A stretch of 64,000 nt of DNA from an uncultured Pelagibacteraceae bacterium (GTDB taxonomy: Bacteria; Pseudomonadota; Alphaproteobacteria; Pelagibacterales; Pelagibacteraceae). Of this stretch, positions 7,410-20,762 are shown one piece after another. A program made the position numbers and the translations under genes. Numbering within the stretch: the first letter of the stretch is position 1; every line of letters begins with the position of its first letter. The notes under the pieces are model-generated. The model worked only from the letters and a program-made list of their open reading frames with translations. It was not told where the DNA came from and ran no database searches. Location of the stretch: contig CACKCQ010000001.1 of the NCBI GenBank assembly GCA_902598655.1, forward strand, positions 1 through 64,000. Direction: 5' to 3'.

Positions 7410-7741
7410 TGCTTAAGACATATCTTTTTTTAGTAGGAGCAATCATTTTTGAAGTTTGTGGAACAATGCTTCTTCCTGTTACTCAAAACTTTACAAAAGT
7501 AACACCAACAGTATTTTTAGCTGCATTTTATTTATCAGCTTTTTATTTACTTACTTTTGTTGTTGACAAGCTACCTATTGCAATTGTTTATGGAACATGG
7601 AGCGGACTTGGTATTTTTACTATTGCAATATTGGGTTATATATTTTTTAAACAATCCTTGAGTTGGCAGGCTATATTGGGTATGTTTCTAATTGTTGTTG
7701 GAGTAACACTTGTAAACATGTATTCAAATAAAACTATATAA
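7409..7741 (+). CDS. SMR-family small multidrug transporter
   Basis: This 110-residue protein has four hydrophobic helices, the size and layout of the EmrE/SugE family. The essential membrane-embedded glutamate of helix 1 is E15 (AIIFEVCGT). Helix 3 contains AIVYGTWSGLGIF, matching the conserved YAxWxGxG signature, and helix 4 GMFLIVVGV. Such proteins work as dimers that swap protons for cationic compounds or guanidinium. It overlaps the prpE stop by one base, so the two are co-transcribed. A link to acyl-CoA metabolism is not evident. The substrate is unknown. It ends one base from the convergent dihydroorotase gene. Confidence 0.88.
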   Translation: MLKTYLFLVGAIIFEVCGTMLLPVTQNFTKVTPTVFLAAFYLSAFYLLTFVVDKLPIAIVYGTWSGLGIFTIAILGYIFFKQSLSWQAILGMFLIVVGVTLVNMYSNKTI

Positions 7742-7742
7742 C

Positions 7743-9053
7743 TTAATCAAAAAGGATTGGTTTGCCAGATGGGTCTCCTAAAATTTCATCTTCTTTCATT
7801 TTTATATCCCCATTAATAATTGTATAAACTGGCGAACCTTTAAATTTATAACCATCAAATGGGCTCCATCCACATTTACTATGAATATTTTCGTTTTTAA
7901 TTTCAATCGTTCGGTTCATATCTATTATTGTAAAGTCAGCATCATAATCTTTTTTGATAAATCCTTTATTTTTAATACCAAATACGGAAACTGGATTTTC
8001 ACAAAGAAGTTTAATTAGCTGATCTAATTTAAGTTTTTTATCATTCACATGATTTAGCATAACCGGTAATAATGTTTGTACACCTGGCATACCAGATGGC
8101 GACTGGGGATATTCTTTTAATTTATTTTCCTTTAAATGAGGCGCATGGTCTGAACCGATAGTATCATTATAGTTATTTCTAATAGCATACCACAATCTAT
8201 CATAATGAGACTTATCTCTTAAAGGAGGGTTCATTTGCGCAAAGGTTCCGAGTTTGTCATAACAATCTGGTGCATATATTGTTAGATGTTGTGGAGTAAT
8301 TTCAAAAGTTATGTTTCCTTTATTTTGAGAGAGGAAATCTACTTCTTCTTTTGTTGTTACGTGCAATATATGTGCTTTTTTATTAAGTCTTTTTGCAATC
8401 CTAACAATCCTTCTTGTGGATGACATTGCACATTCTTCATTCCTCCATACAGGATGGGTATGAACATTACCTTTTTCAATTAATTTTTTTCTCAAATTAA
8501 TTATTTCTTCATCTTCAGAATGAACTGCGACTATTTTTGAGGTATTTTGAAAGACCTTTTCAATATCTTCTTCTTTATCAACCAAAAGATTTCCAGTTGA
8601 CGAGCCAGCAAAAAGTTTTACGCCACAACAACCATCTAAACCTTTAAGTTTTGCTAAATCTGTTGAATTATCTGGGGTTGCTCCAAAATAAAATGCATAA
8701 TTTGAATACATCCTATTTTTAGCAAGATTTAACTTATTATTAAATTCTTTCATATTTGCTGTTGGAGGATTTGTATTTGGCATCTCAAAAACACTCGTAA
8801 TACCTCCAGCAATAGCTGCTTTACTTCCAGTATGTAAGTCCTCCGCATTAGTTGAACCGGGCTCACGGAAATGAACTTGAGTATCCATACAACCGGGTAA
8901 AACTACTAAATTGCTTGCATCAATGGTTTCTTTGCTTTGTTCATTATTTAAATCACCAATTATTGAGATTTTTCCATTTTGAATTCCAATATTAGTTTTA
9001 CTAATTTTTTTGTCGATATAACACTCTCCATTTTTTATAATAAGATCTAACAT
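7743..9053 (-). CDS. Dihydroorotase, alphaproteobacterial DTQVHFREPG type
   Basis: This amidohydrolase should close carbamoyl-aspartate to dihydroorotate in pyrimidine synthesis. TIM-barrel metal-site motifs are visible: HFREPG with H61, the carboxylated lysine in CGVKLFAG, HSEDEE, HILHVTT, and GSDHAPH. The first motif reads DTQVH instead of the common DxHxH, so one usual metal ligand is glutamine (Q59). I recall this variant from alphaproteobacterial dihydroorotases. The partner genes carA and carB are 37 kb away, and no aspartate carbamoyltransferase is next door. Allantoinase or hydantoinase activity is a less likely alternative. It is a single gene, divergent from ygfZ over 43 bases. Confidence 0.85.
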   Translation of the reverse strand: MLDLIIKNGECYIDKKISKTNIGIQNGKISIIGDLNNEQSKETIDASNLVVLPGCMDTQVHFREPGSTNAEDLHTGSKAAIAGGITSVFEMPNTNPPTANMKEFNNKLNLAKNRMYSNYAFYFGATPDNSTDLAKLKGLDGCCGVKLFAGSSTGNLLVDKEEDIEKVFQNTSKIVAVHSEDEEIINLRKKLIEKGNVHTHPVWRNEECAMSSTRRIVRIAKRLNKKAHILHVTTKEEVDFLSQNKGNITFEITPQHLTIYAPDCYDKLGTFAQMNPPLRDKSHYDRLWYAIRNNYNDTIGSDHAPHLKENKLKEYPQSPSGMPGVQTLLPVMLNHVNDKKLKLDQLIKLLCENPVSVFGIKNKGFIKKDYDADFTIIDMNRTIEIKNENIHSKCGWSPFDGYKFKGSPVYTIINGDIKMKEDEILGDPSGKPILFD

Positions 9054-9096
9054 TTAATAAAATATTTACTATATTATTATCTAGAACCAATCAATA

Positions 9097-9987
9097 ATGA
9101 AAAAAAATAATGTTTACATTTTAGAGGACAGAGGACTTTTGTACGTTTCAGGTGAAGATTGTAAAGAATTTCTACAAAATATAATCACAAATAATATCAA
9201 CAATGTGGACGAAAAAAATTCATGTTATTCTGCTTTGCTTACTCCACAGGGAAAATATCTGTATGACTTCAATATATTAAAACATAAGTCTGGATATTTT
9301 TTAGATTGTGAAAAAAAAAATATCGGTAATTTATTTAATCAATTAAATTTATACAAACTTAGATCAAAAGTAGAAATATTAAATTTAAGTAATGAATTTG
9401 TAACTGCAGTTATTAGCAAAGAAAGATTTTTAGATATGGAAAATTCAAGTGTTAATGCTGGTTGTACAATTAAATTTAGAGAGGATAGTATTTTTTTAGA
9501 TCCTAGAAATATAAAACTTGGTGCAAGAATAGTGACTAATTTGGAAAAATTATATTTATCATTAAAAAAACTTGGGCTTCAAAGTGCAGATAAAAATGAA
9601 TATTACAAATTAAGTCATGAAATTGGTATTCCACAAAAAAATACTGATAAACTTCAAAATAAACTTTTTGGTATTGAATGTAACTTTGATGAATTAAATG
9701 CAATAGATTTTAAAAAAGGTTGTTACGTAGGCCAAGAAAATACTGCCAGAATTAAGTTGAAAGATAAATTAAATAAACGTCTTTTACCAATTGAAGTAAT
9801 AGATGGTAATTTGGAAAATGAAATTATATCAGTTGAGAATGATGAAATAGGAAAAGTATTAATAAATGATGATTATCCCTATGCTCTTATCAAAGTTAAG
9901 AATGAAAAATTTGATTTTGGGAAAACTTTTAATTGTGGTACCGCTAAAATTAAAATCAGGAAACCTGATTGGTTACAAATTACTTAA
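9097..9987 (+). CDS. ygfZ: Folate-binding Fe-S cluster repair protein YgfZ/Caf17
   Basis: This 296-residue protein has the aminomethyltransferase (GcvT-like) fold. It carries the diagnostic motif KKGCYVGQE near residue 206, with the conserved cysteine. YgfZ proteins bind tetrahydrofolate and help make or repair Fe-S enzymes such as MiaB; the mitochondrial homologue is Caf17/IBA57. The N-terminal segment DRGLLYVSGEDCKEFLQNIITNNI is typical. It stands alone between divergent dihydroorotase and a convergent MazG-like gene that it overlaps by 8 bases. Confidence 0.92.
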   Translation: MKKNNVYILEDRGLLYVSGEDCKEFLQNIITNNINNVDEKNSCYSALLTPQGKYLYDFNILKHKSGYFLDCEKKNIGNLFNQLNLYKLRSKVEILNLSNEFVTAVISKERFLDMENSSVNAGCTIKFREDSIFLDPRNIKLGARIVTNLEKLYLSLKKLGLQSADKNEYYKLSHEIGIPQKNTDKLQNKLFGIECNFDELNAIDFKKGCYVGQENTARIKLKDKLNKRLLPIEVIDGNLENEIISVENDEIGKVLINDDYPYALIKVKNEKFDFGKTFNCGTAKIKIRKPDWLQIT

Positions 9988-10351
9988 TAAATTTAGATAA
10001 ATCTGGTTTGTAATAATTTGGACCTTTCATTACTTTACCTTGATCATTATAAATAGGTTTTCCGTCATTTCCTAATTTACTCATATTTGAATTTTGGACC
10101 TCTTCGAAACAAGAATCTAAATTTATTCCAAAAGCATGGCCAGCACCATATGTAACGTACAGTATATCAGTTAAAGCATCAGCTGCTTCTAAAAGATCAT
10201 TATTGTCTAAAGCCTGTTTAAACTCATCTAATTCTTCTTTAATTAAATTATATCTTAGCTCATTGATTTTCTCAGAGCCAAAAGATGGTCTTGATTTAAC
10301 TTCTTGACCAAAAGTCTCCATAAATTTTTTTACTTTTTGAAAATTTGTCAT
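9980..10351 (-). CDS. MazG-like nucleotide pyrophosphohydrolase
   Basis: This all-alpha protein of 123 residues belongs to the MazG/phosphoribosyl-ATP pyrophosphatase superfamily. The metal-binding pattern EELDEF, then EAADALTDILYV about 13 residues later, gives the ExxE...ExxD motif that holds magnesium. The GAGHAFGI and KLGNDGKPIYNDQGKVMKG segments match a known subfamily of stand-alone enzymes that may clean the nucleotide pool. The true substrate is unknown; it is not histidine HisE by context. A clear Shine-Dalgarno AGGAGT (10355-10360) precedes the ATG, unusual in this window. Confidence 0.82.
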   Translation of the reverse strand: MTNFQKVKKFMETFGQEVKSRPSFGSEKINELRYNLIKEELDEFKQALDNNDLLEAADALTDILYVTYGAGHAFGINLDSCFEEVQNSNMSKLGNDGKPIYNDQGKVMKGPNYYKPDLSKFIK

Positions 10352-10412
10352 TTTACTCCTGTAAGATTAATAAAAACTAGTATATAAATTATTCAGTTAA
10401 TTTTTCAAATAA

Positions 10413-11801
10413 ATGAAAACAAGAAAAGAATTTGATAGCATTGGTGTTATTGATGTACCTAATGACAAATATTGGGGTGCATCCACCCAAAGATCAAAAA
10501 AATTTTTTAATATCGGCAAAATACTAGTGCCAGAGTCCATTATAAAATCTATAGCAATAATCAAGCGAAGCGCTTCTATAGTTCACGAAAAAGATGGGTT
10601 GATTTCACATAAAATTTCAAGAGCAATAATTAAAGCATCAAATGAAGTTATAAAAGGAAAAATGAATGAAAATTTTCCTTTGAAAGTTTGGCAAACAGGT
10701 TCTGGAACACAAACAAATATGAATGTTAATGAAGTAATAGCAAATAGAGCGATAGAAATATTAAAGGGTAAAAAGGGATCAAAAAAACCTGTTCATCCAA
10801 ATGATCATGTTAATAAATCACAATCAACTAATGATGTTTTTCCGACCGCAATGCATATCTCAATAGCAGTGGAAACTATAAATAAACTCTTACCAAGTTT
10901 AAAATTATTAGAAAACTCATTATCAAAAAAAATTAAAGAATTTAAAAATATAGTAAAAATTGGTCGAACACATTTACAGGATGCAACACCTCTTTCATTA
11001 GGTCAAGAATTTTCCGGGTATCACGAACAAGTAAAAAAAAGTATAGAAAGAGTAAAATATTGTCTAAATGATATTTATTATTTAGCACAAGGAGGGACTG
11101 CGGTAGGAACTGGTATAAATTCGAGAAAAAATTTTGATAAAAAGATAATCAAAGAAATTAAAAAATTCTGCAAGGTTAATTTTAAACCTGCACCAAATAA
11201 ATTTTCTGAGTTAGCAGCTCATGATGCAATCGTAAATTTTTCTGGATCTTTAAATTCATGCGCTGTTGCTCTAATGAAAATTTCAAACGATATAAGATTT
11301 TTAGGATCTGGACCAAGGGCAGGATATGGAGAACTTTTGCTTCCAGAAAATGAACCTGGGTCATCAATCATGCCAGGAAAAGTTAATCCAACACAATGTG
11401 AGGCGGTTACAATGGTTTGCGCAAAAGTTATTGGAAATCATACTGGTATAACTGTTGCAGGAAGTCATGGGCATTTTGAATTAAATGTATTCAAACCTTT
11501 AATTGCTTATAACATATTACAATCTATTGATATTTTAGCAGACAGTGTAAAAAATTTTAGCTTGTATTGTGTTAAAGGAATAAAAGCTAATAAAAAGAAA
11601 ATTAAAGAACACCTAGATAATTCGTTAATGCTTGTAACCGCCTTGGCTCCAAAAATTGGTTATGATAATGCTGCAGAAATTGCAAAAAGAGCTCTAAAAA
11701 ATAATACCAAACTAAAAGATGAAGTAATAAAATCAGGTTTGATTAAAGAAAAAGATTATGATTCAATAATAAATCCTATGAGGATGACAAGACCAAGCTA
11801 A
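10413..11801 (+). CDS. fumC: Fumarate hydratase class II
   Basis: This enzyme of the citric acid cycle adds water to fumarate to make (S)-malate without an iron-sulfur cluster. It is 462 residues, the standard length. The superfamily signature GSSIMPGKVNPTQ lies near residues 316-328 and supplies the catalytic serine loop. The upstream substrate segments TGSGTQTNMNVNEV and GRTHLQDATPLSLGQEF are well conserved. It ends in a 4-base overlap with the convergent AsmA-like gene, and divides from the MazG-like gene over 61 bases. Aspartase and argininosuccinate lyase belong to the same fold, but the TGSGTQTNMN form is FumC-like. Confidence 0.96.
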   Translation: MKTRKEFDSIGVIDVPNDKYWGASTQRSKKFFNIGKILVPESIIKSIAIIKRSASIVHEKDGLISHKISRAIIKASNEVIKGKMNENFPLKVWQTGSGTQTNMNVNEVIANRAIEILKGKKGSKKPVHPNDHVNKSQSTNDVFPTAMHISIAVETINKLLPSLKLLENSLSKKIKEFKNIVKIGRTHLQDATPLSLGQEFSGYHEQVKKSIERVKYCLNDIYYLAQGGTAVGTGINSRKNFDKKIIKEIKKFCKVNFKPAPNKFSELAAHDAIVNFSGSLNSCAVALMKISNDIRFLGSGPRAGYGELLLPENEPGSSIMPGKVNPTQCEAVTMVCAKVIGNHTGITVAGSHGHFELNVFKPLIAYNILQSIDILADSVKNFSLYCVKGIKANKKKIKEHLDNSLMLVTALAPKIGYDNAAEIAKRALKNNTKLKDEVIKSGLIKEKDYDSIINPMRMTRPS

Positions 11802-13165
11802 TCTATAACTTTTCTAATATGAGATCTAAGATTTTGAATATTTTTTACTAAAAAAATTTCATCTATTTGATTTGTATTTTTTTTATTATTAATTTTAATA
11901 TTGGAAATAATAAAATCTGTCTGACCAGAATTTTTCTCTAAATCAAAGTAGATTTTTTTAATATTCTTAATTTTTTTTGTACCAATTTGAAAAATTTTAG
12001 CAAACTCAATATGATTTTCAATATTAAGCTCATTTTTTGATATAAATTTTGTTGATCCATTATTTTCTTCAAAACTCAAATTACTTTTAATATATCCAAT
12101 CTTGTCCAGGATAAATTTGGCTTTTTTTACTTCAATTTTCTTTTGGGTTATATTAAAATTTATTTCACCTTTTTTTATTAATTTATTGTTAAGTTTATCA
12201 AATTTAATTTTAAATTTACCAGTCAAATTACCTAAATAATCTTCATCATATGCTATCAAATTGAATAAAATATTATCAATTATATTTTCAATTTTTTTAT
12301 TTTTTATAACCAATACTCCCTCAAAAAAAAACGGATTAAGTTGAATTCTGCTTTTAATATTAAAATTTGTTTTATTATTATTAGGCGAGGAAATGTCGAT
12401 TATCCCGTTCTGAAATTGAATATTATATTCCATTTTATCTTGTGCAGATAAAATATTACTGTGTATTTTAAAATTTTTTTTTTCGATAAATTTTAACTTA
12501 TTTTTTAATTCAATATTTGGATTGTAAAAATTCAATTGATGAAGGCTTATATTGGGAGTATCATAATTTCTTTTCCACTCAGATTTATAATTTAATCCAA
12601 AAATTTCTCCAACGATTGCAAACTTTTTAATTTTACTTTTATTATTAATTTTGTATAAGATTTTTTTTACTGGTGAGATTAAAATTACCTCATTATTTTT
12701 GTTTCTTATAAAAATTTTACAATTATTAAAAAAAATTGGTTTATTAATATTATAGTAAAAATGCTTTCTCACTTCATCTAAGTCTGAAATTTTTAACTCT
12801 AGATTTGAGTCTGAAATTGTGGTTGAGACTAGATTGCTGAATGATCTTAAATATAAATCTCTTAAAGATATATTTATTTTTAAATTCGATGTATTTATAA
12901 AATCAGTTCCTCCCTTAGATTTTGATAAATTAAGTGTGGCATTTTCTACTAATAAGTGTGGTTTTGGAAATGGTTTATACGTAATTTTCCCAGATGAATT
13001 TAATAAAACTTTAAAACTTTTGTAAAAATTTTTTTCTAAAAGTGTAACTTTACTTTCATAATTAAATAAAACTGGTAAAGATAAAATAGATATTGAAGAA
13101 AAAATTATTACTAAAGAAACTAAAATTATTGTGAAAGTTATTTTATTTTGCTTAATTTTATTCAT
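11798..13165 (-). CDS. AsmA-like inner-membrane-anchored protein
   Basis: A 455-residue protein with one N-terminal membrane anchor (residues 10-33) and a long periplasmic part rich in beta strands, lysine and asparagine. The segment YKPFPKPHLLVENATLNLSKSKGGTDFINTSNLKI followed by LRDL resembles the start of AsmA/YhdP/TamB-like domains. Those proteins form hydrophobic grooves thought to carry lipids between membranes. The rest is poorly conserved, so the family call rests on overall shape and this segment. It is a single gene, convergent with fumC and divergent from uvrD over 30 bases. Confidence 0.65.
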   Translation of the reverse strand: MNKIKQNKITFTIILVSLVIIFSSISILSLPVLFNYESKVTLLEKNFYKSFKVLLNSSGKITYKPFPKPHLLVENATLNLSKSKGGTDFINTSNLKINISLRDLYLRSFSNLVSTTISDSNLELKISDLDEVRKHFYYNINKPIFFNNCKIFIRNKNNEVILISPVKKILYKINNKSKIKKFAIVGEIFGLNYKSEWKRNYDTPNISLHQLNFYNPNIELKNKLKFIEKKNFKIHSNILSAQDKMEYNIQFQNGIIDISSPNNNKTNFNIKSRIQLNPFFFEGVLVIKNKKIENIIDNILFNLIAYDEDYLGNLTGKFKIKFDKLNNKLIKKGEINFNITQKKIEVKKAKFILDKIGYIKSNLSFEENNGSTKFISKNELNIENHIEFAKIFQIGTKKIKNIKKIYFDLEKNSGQTDFIISNIKINNKKNTNQIDEIFLVKNIQNLRSHIRKVID

Positions 13166-13195
13166 TAAAATAATAAGACTTATACAATAAAAAAA

Positions 13196-15216
13196 ATGTT
13201 AAATTCAGATTATTTGTTAAATTTGAACGAAAAGCAACTAGAAGCAGTAAAACATCTTGAGGGACCATTGCTCATAGTTGCGGGAGCTGGGTCAGGAAAA
13301 ACTAAAGTATTGACTTCTAGAATAGCTCATATTATTCGCAGCCATAAAGCTTTTTCTAATCAAATATTGGCAGTTACATTCACAAATAAAGCCGCTAAAG
13401 AAATGCAAACTAGAGTATCCAAGCTTCTTGGAAGGCAGGCTACAGGTTTACCATGGCTTGGTACATTTCATTCTATTAGTGCAAAGATTTTAAGAAAACA
13501 TGCAGAAGCTGTAGGTTTAAAATCTAATTTTACAATTATAGATCAGGATGATCAAGTAAGATTAATAAAAAATATTTGCAAAGGTGAAAATATAGATATC
13601 AAAAAAATATCCCCAAGGTATATATTGATAGTAATTGATAAATGGAAAAATAAAGGATTATATCCTGAGGATGTAATATTAAAAAAAAAAGAAAATCTTG
13701 AAAAAAATTTTTTGAAAATTTATCAGATTTATCAAAATAAATTAATTGATTTAAATTCAACCGACTTTAGTGATTTAATTTTACATACAGTTAAAATTTT
13801 TAAAAAAAATGAAGATATCGCATCAATGTATTCAAAAAAATTTAAATATATTTTGGTTGATGAATATCAAGATACAAATTTCATACAAAGTGAGTGGCTT
13901 AAATATTTATCTAAAATTAATAAAAATCTATGTTGTGTTGGAGATGATGACCAGTCAATTTATAGCTGGAGAGGAGCAGAAATAAAAAATTTTTTAGATT
14001 TTGACAAAATTTACAAAGATACCAAAATTATTAGATTAGAGAAAAACTACAGATCTACTCAAAATATTTTAAATGTTGCTTCAAAATTAATTGAAAACAA
14101 TCATAATAGAGTAGGCAAAACTTTGTATACAAAAGAAGAGGACGGTGAGCTAGTTTCTCTAGATTGTTTTAGAAATGTAAAAGATGAGGCAACCGAAATA
14201 AGTTCCACAATAGAAAACTTTAAAAAAAAAAATTCACTAAATGATATTGCTATTTTAGTCAGAGCAATTTTTCAAACTAGAGAATTTGAAGAAAGATTTT
14301 TAAAAGTTGGGATTCCATACAGAATTATTGGAGGTACTAAATTTTATGAAAGAGCAGAAATAAAAGATTGTATTGCATATTTAAGATGTATCCATCAACC
14401 AATGGATGATTTATCGTTTGAAAGAATAATAAATGTGCCAAAGAGATCAATAGGAGATACAACTTTAAAGAATATATCTGAATATGCAAAAAAAAATAAA
14501 TGTTCTTTAGAAGTTGCTTCAAAAACTTTAATAGAATTAAATTTAATTAAACCAAAAACTAAAATAGGTCTGAACTCATTACTTAACTTTTTAAATAAAT
14601 GGCGCGATTCATTTCAGAAAAAGATAAATCATATCAAACTTTTACAAATCGTCTTGGATGAATCTGGCTATAGCGAAATGTTAAAAAACAAAAAAGATTT
14701 AGAAAATGAAAATAGGCTTGAAAATATAAAAGAACTATTAAATGCCATGAAAGAATTTGATAATTTGGAAAGTTTTTTGGAACATGTTGCTTTAGCAACA
14801 TCATTAGATCAAGATTGGGAAAGTGAGAAAGTTAATTTAATGACACTCCATGCATCAAAAGGATTGGAATTCAATATAGTCTATTTACCCGGATGGGAAG
14901 AAGGACTCTTCCCTCATCAAAAAAGCATTGAAGAAAAAGGAGAAAGTGGCTTAGAAGAAGAAAGAAGATTAGCTTATGTTGGAATAACGAGGGCAAAGAA
15001 AATAGCTAAAATATCATTTTCTATGAATAGATTTTATCAAGGTGATTGGATGGATAGTATTGCATCAAGATTTGTGGATGAGCTTCCGGATGAATTTATA
15101 AAAAAAAATAATAGCTTTATTGAGCAAGAAGAAAGTGACTTTGATTTTAATCAAGATACAGAATTTGAAAACGAGATTAGAAGTCCTGGGTGGTTGAGAT
15201 ACCAGAAAAAATTAAA

Positions 15217-15220
<4 letters not shown>
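13196..15220 (+). CDS. uvrD: UvrD/PcrA-type DNA helicase
   Basis: This superfamily 1A helicase unwinds DNA 3' to 5' in nucleotide excision repair, mismatch repair and replication restart. The N-terminal Q motif (LNEKQLEAV) is followed by Walker A GAGSGKT at residues 30-36, motif II VDEYQDTN near 221, motif III DDDQSIYSWRGA, motif IV-type LEKNYRST, motif V LMTLHASKGLEF and motif VI RRLAYVGITRAK. It is 674 residues; a somewhat short C-terminal tail is all that differs from E. coli UvrD (720). Rep is a possible alternative. The pepP gene follows with an ATGA overlap. uvrB and uvrC are elsewhere in this window. Confidence 0.94.
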
Positions 15221-18894
<3,674 letters not shown>

Positions 18895-18904
18895 TTAAAT
18901 TAGA

Positions 18905-19741
18905 TTATTCAAAAAGTTGTTTAAATTTTTTTATAATAGTTTTTTTTTCATTTTTACTATTGATTTTTCTTTTTTCGTAATCTTTATTTAAAATTTTGTA
19001 ACTAGCTTCGTACCACTCACTAGATTGATAATTATAGCCAAGCAAAGATGCATATTTTCTTGCTTCATTGTCAAGGCCAAGTTTAAAATGTAGCTCCACT
19101 AATCGGAAAAGTGCTTCCTCAACATATATTGTTTCTTCATAGTCATTTATAACTACTTTATACCTGTTAATTGCTGGTATCCATTTCTCTCTTTGAATAT
19201 AATATCTAGCTAGATACATTTCTTTAGATGCCATAATTTCAATAATTAATTCTAATTTATACTTTGAATCTATCGCATAGTCAGAATTTGGATAATTTTT
19301 AATAACGTAATTAAAATATTTTTTAGATTGTAAAATTTCGTATAAGTCTTTTTTTTCATCAATAATTTGATCATAGTGACATAAGGCTAACAAATAGTAT
19401 GCATAATCGGAATTTTTATGGTTTTTATATTTAACAATAAATCTCTCTAAATCATTAATAGCGTTTGAGTAATAGCCTTGAGAAAAATAACCATAAGCAG
19501 ACATTAAAACTGCTCTTGGAGCCCATACAGACTGAGGGAATAATAATTCAGCTTCACTAAATTTTTTTCCTGCGAATATTACGTCACCTCTCTCAAATTC
19601 TTTCATTGCCTGATTATAAGTTTCAATCATTTGAGTTTCTAAATTTTTTTCTTTAAGTATTGAATTTTTTTCCTCTTTTTTTGAACAGGAAAATAATAAG
19701 AAAAAAATTATTAAATAAGATAATTTTACAAAAAATTTCAT
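18905..19741 (-). CDS. bamD: Outer membrane assembly lipoprotein BamD
   Basis: BamD is the essential lipoprotein of the BAM complex that folds beta-barrel proteins into the outer membrane. The signal peptide ends with a lipobox LLFSC, placing the lipid-modified cysteine at residue 19. Five TPR-like helical hairpins follow (MIETYNQAMKEFERGDV, then FPQSVWAPRAVLMSAYGYFSQGYYSNAINDLERFI). The length of 278 residues is usual. It lies between lpxC and ligA, as in other alphaproteobacteria (lpxC-comL-recN-ligA), with recN missing here. Confidence 0.93.
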   Translation of the reverse strand: MKFFVKLSYLIIFFLLFSCSKKEEKNSILKEKNLETQMIETYNQAMKEFERGDVIFAGKKFSEAELLFPQSVWAPRAVLMSAYGYFSQGYYSNAINDLERFIVKYKNHKNSDYAYYLLALCHYDQIIDEKKDLYEILQSKKYFNYVIKNYPNSDYAIDSKYKLELIIEIMASKEMYLARYYIQREKWIPAINRYKVVINDYEETIYVEEALFRLVELHFKLGLDNEARKYASLLGYNYQSSEWYEASYKILNKDYEKRKINSKNEKKTIIKKFKQLFE

Positions 19742-19779
19742 CTTATTGTTTTAACAGATAATTTTAAAATATGTAACTT

Positions 19780-20700
19780 TTATGCGATTGATTTAAGATT
19801 ATGATAATTTGCAAATGAGTGGGGTAACTCTTTACCTTTAATTTCTATCAGTGAATAATTTGTTTTATCTTCAAAAACTCTTTTTAATATTTCATTAGTT
19901 AAGCTATGTCCTCCTTGAGAGCATTTTATTGAACCAATTATCTTGTAGCCAGATAGAAAAAGATCTCCCATACAATCAAGTATTTTATGGTTCACAAATT
20001 CTTTTTTATTTCTTAGACCACCGCTATTCATAACTTTATTGTTCTTAATTACGATTGCATTACTTAAGTCTCCACCTTTACCAAGGTTTAACTTTTTTAA
20101 CTTTTCAATATCTTCATATAAACAAAAAGTTCTTGAATTAAAAATATTATTTAAATCATCTTCAAAAATATTAACTTTATTTTTCTGTTTACCAATTAAC
20201 TTATTTTTGTATTTAATTTCAAATTCAATTTCACCTGTAATATTTGATTTATCAATGCTTATATATTTTTCACCTTTCGAATAACTAATTTTTTTATTAA
20301 TTTTAATAATTTTTATTGGCTTATTACTAAATTTTAAACCAACATTATTTATTTCTTCCACAAATATTTTTGCGGAACCATCTAGAATTGGAACTTCTTG
20401 AGAATCTATTTCTATTATAGCATTATCTATTCCTACCCCATATAAAGCTCCCATAAGGTGTTCAATTGTTGAAACTTTGGTACCGTATTGATTGGTAATT
20501 GTTGTGCATAAAGTAGTGTCTGTTACATTATTATATAAAGCATGCACAGTGTTATTTATTTTTAAATCTTTTCTTTTAAACAAAATTCCTGTGTCAGGCT
20601 CTGCTGGAAGTATATCTAATTTTGATTTTATACCTGTGTGTATTCCTATACCTTCAAAAGATATTTTTTCTGATACAGTCTTTTGAGATAATATAGACAC
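19780..20700 (-). CDS. lpxC: UDP-3-O-acyl-N-acetylglucosamine deacetylase
   Basis: LpxC is the committed, zinc-dependent step of lipid A synthesis. Zinc ligands H81, H238 and D242 (HKILDCMGD) are in place, with general base E80 (STIEHLMGALYG) and catalytic H265 (SQGGHSLTN). It is 306 residues, the normal size, so this organism should make lipopolysaccharide. It follows ftsA by 62 bases, the position where ftsZ would usually sit between them. Confidence 0.97.
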   Translation of the reverse strand: MSILSQKTVSEKISFEGIGIHTGIKSKLDILPAEPDTGILFKRKDLKINNTVHALYNNVTDTTLCTTITNQYGTKVSTIEHLMGALYGVGIDNAIIEIDSQEVPILDGSAKIFVEEINNVGLKFSNKPIKIIKINKKISYSKGEKYISIDKSNITGEIEFEIKYKNKLIGKQKNKVNIFEDDLNNIFNSRTFCLYEDIEKLKKLNLGKGGDLSNAIVIKNNKVMNSGGLRNKKEFVNHKILDCMGDLFLSGYKIIGSIKCSQGGHSLTNEILKRVFEDKTNYSLIEIKGKELPHSFANYHNLKSIA

Positions 20701-20762
20701 AGATAGGTTATATAAAAATAAGGTCTAATTAGACATTCAAGAAATATTACAAGAAAATACAA

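Noticed and set aside
13680-13760. Long A runs in uvrD and other genes as possible slippage or frameshift sites
   Set aside because: All frames stay open through the runs and the codons are lysine or phenylalanine, as expected at this base composition.
15190-15216. GTG start adding nine residues to the aminopeptidase
   Set aside because: The ATG at 15217 overlaps the uvrD stop as ATGA, the usual coupling in this genome.
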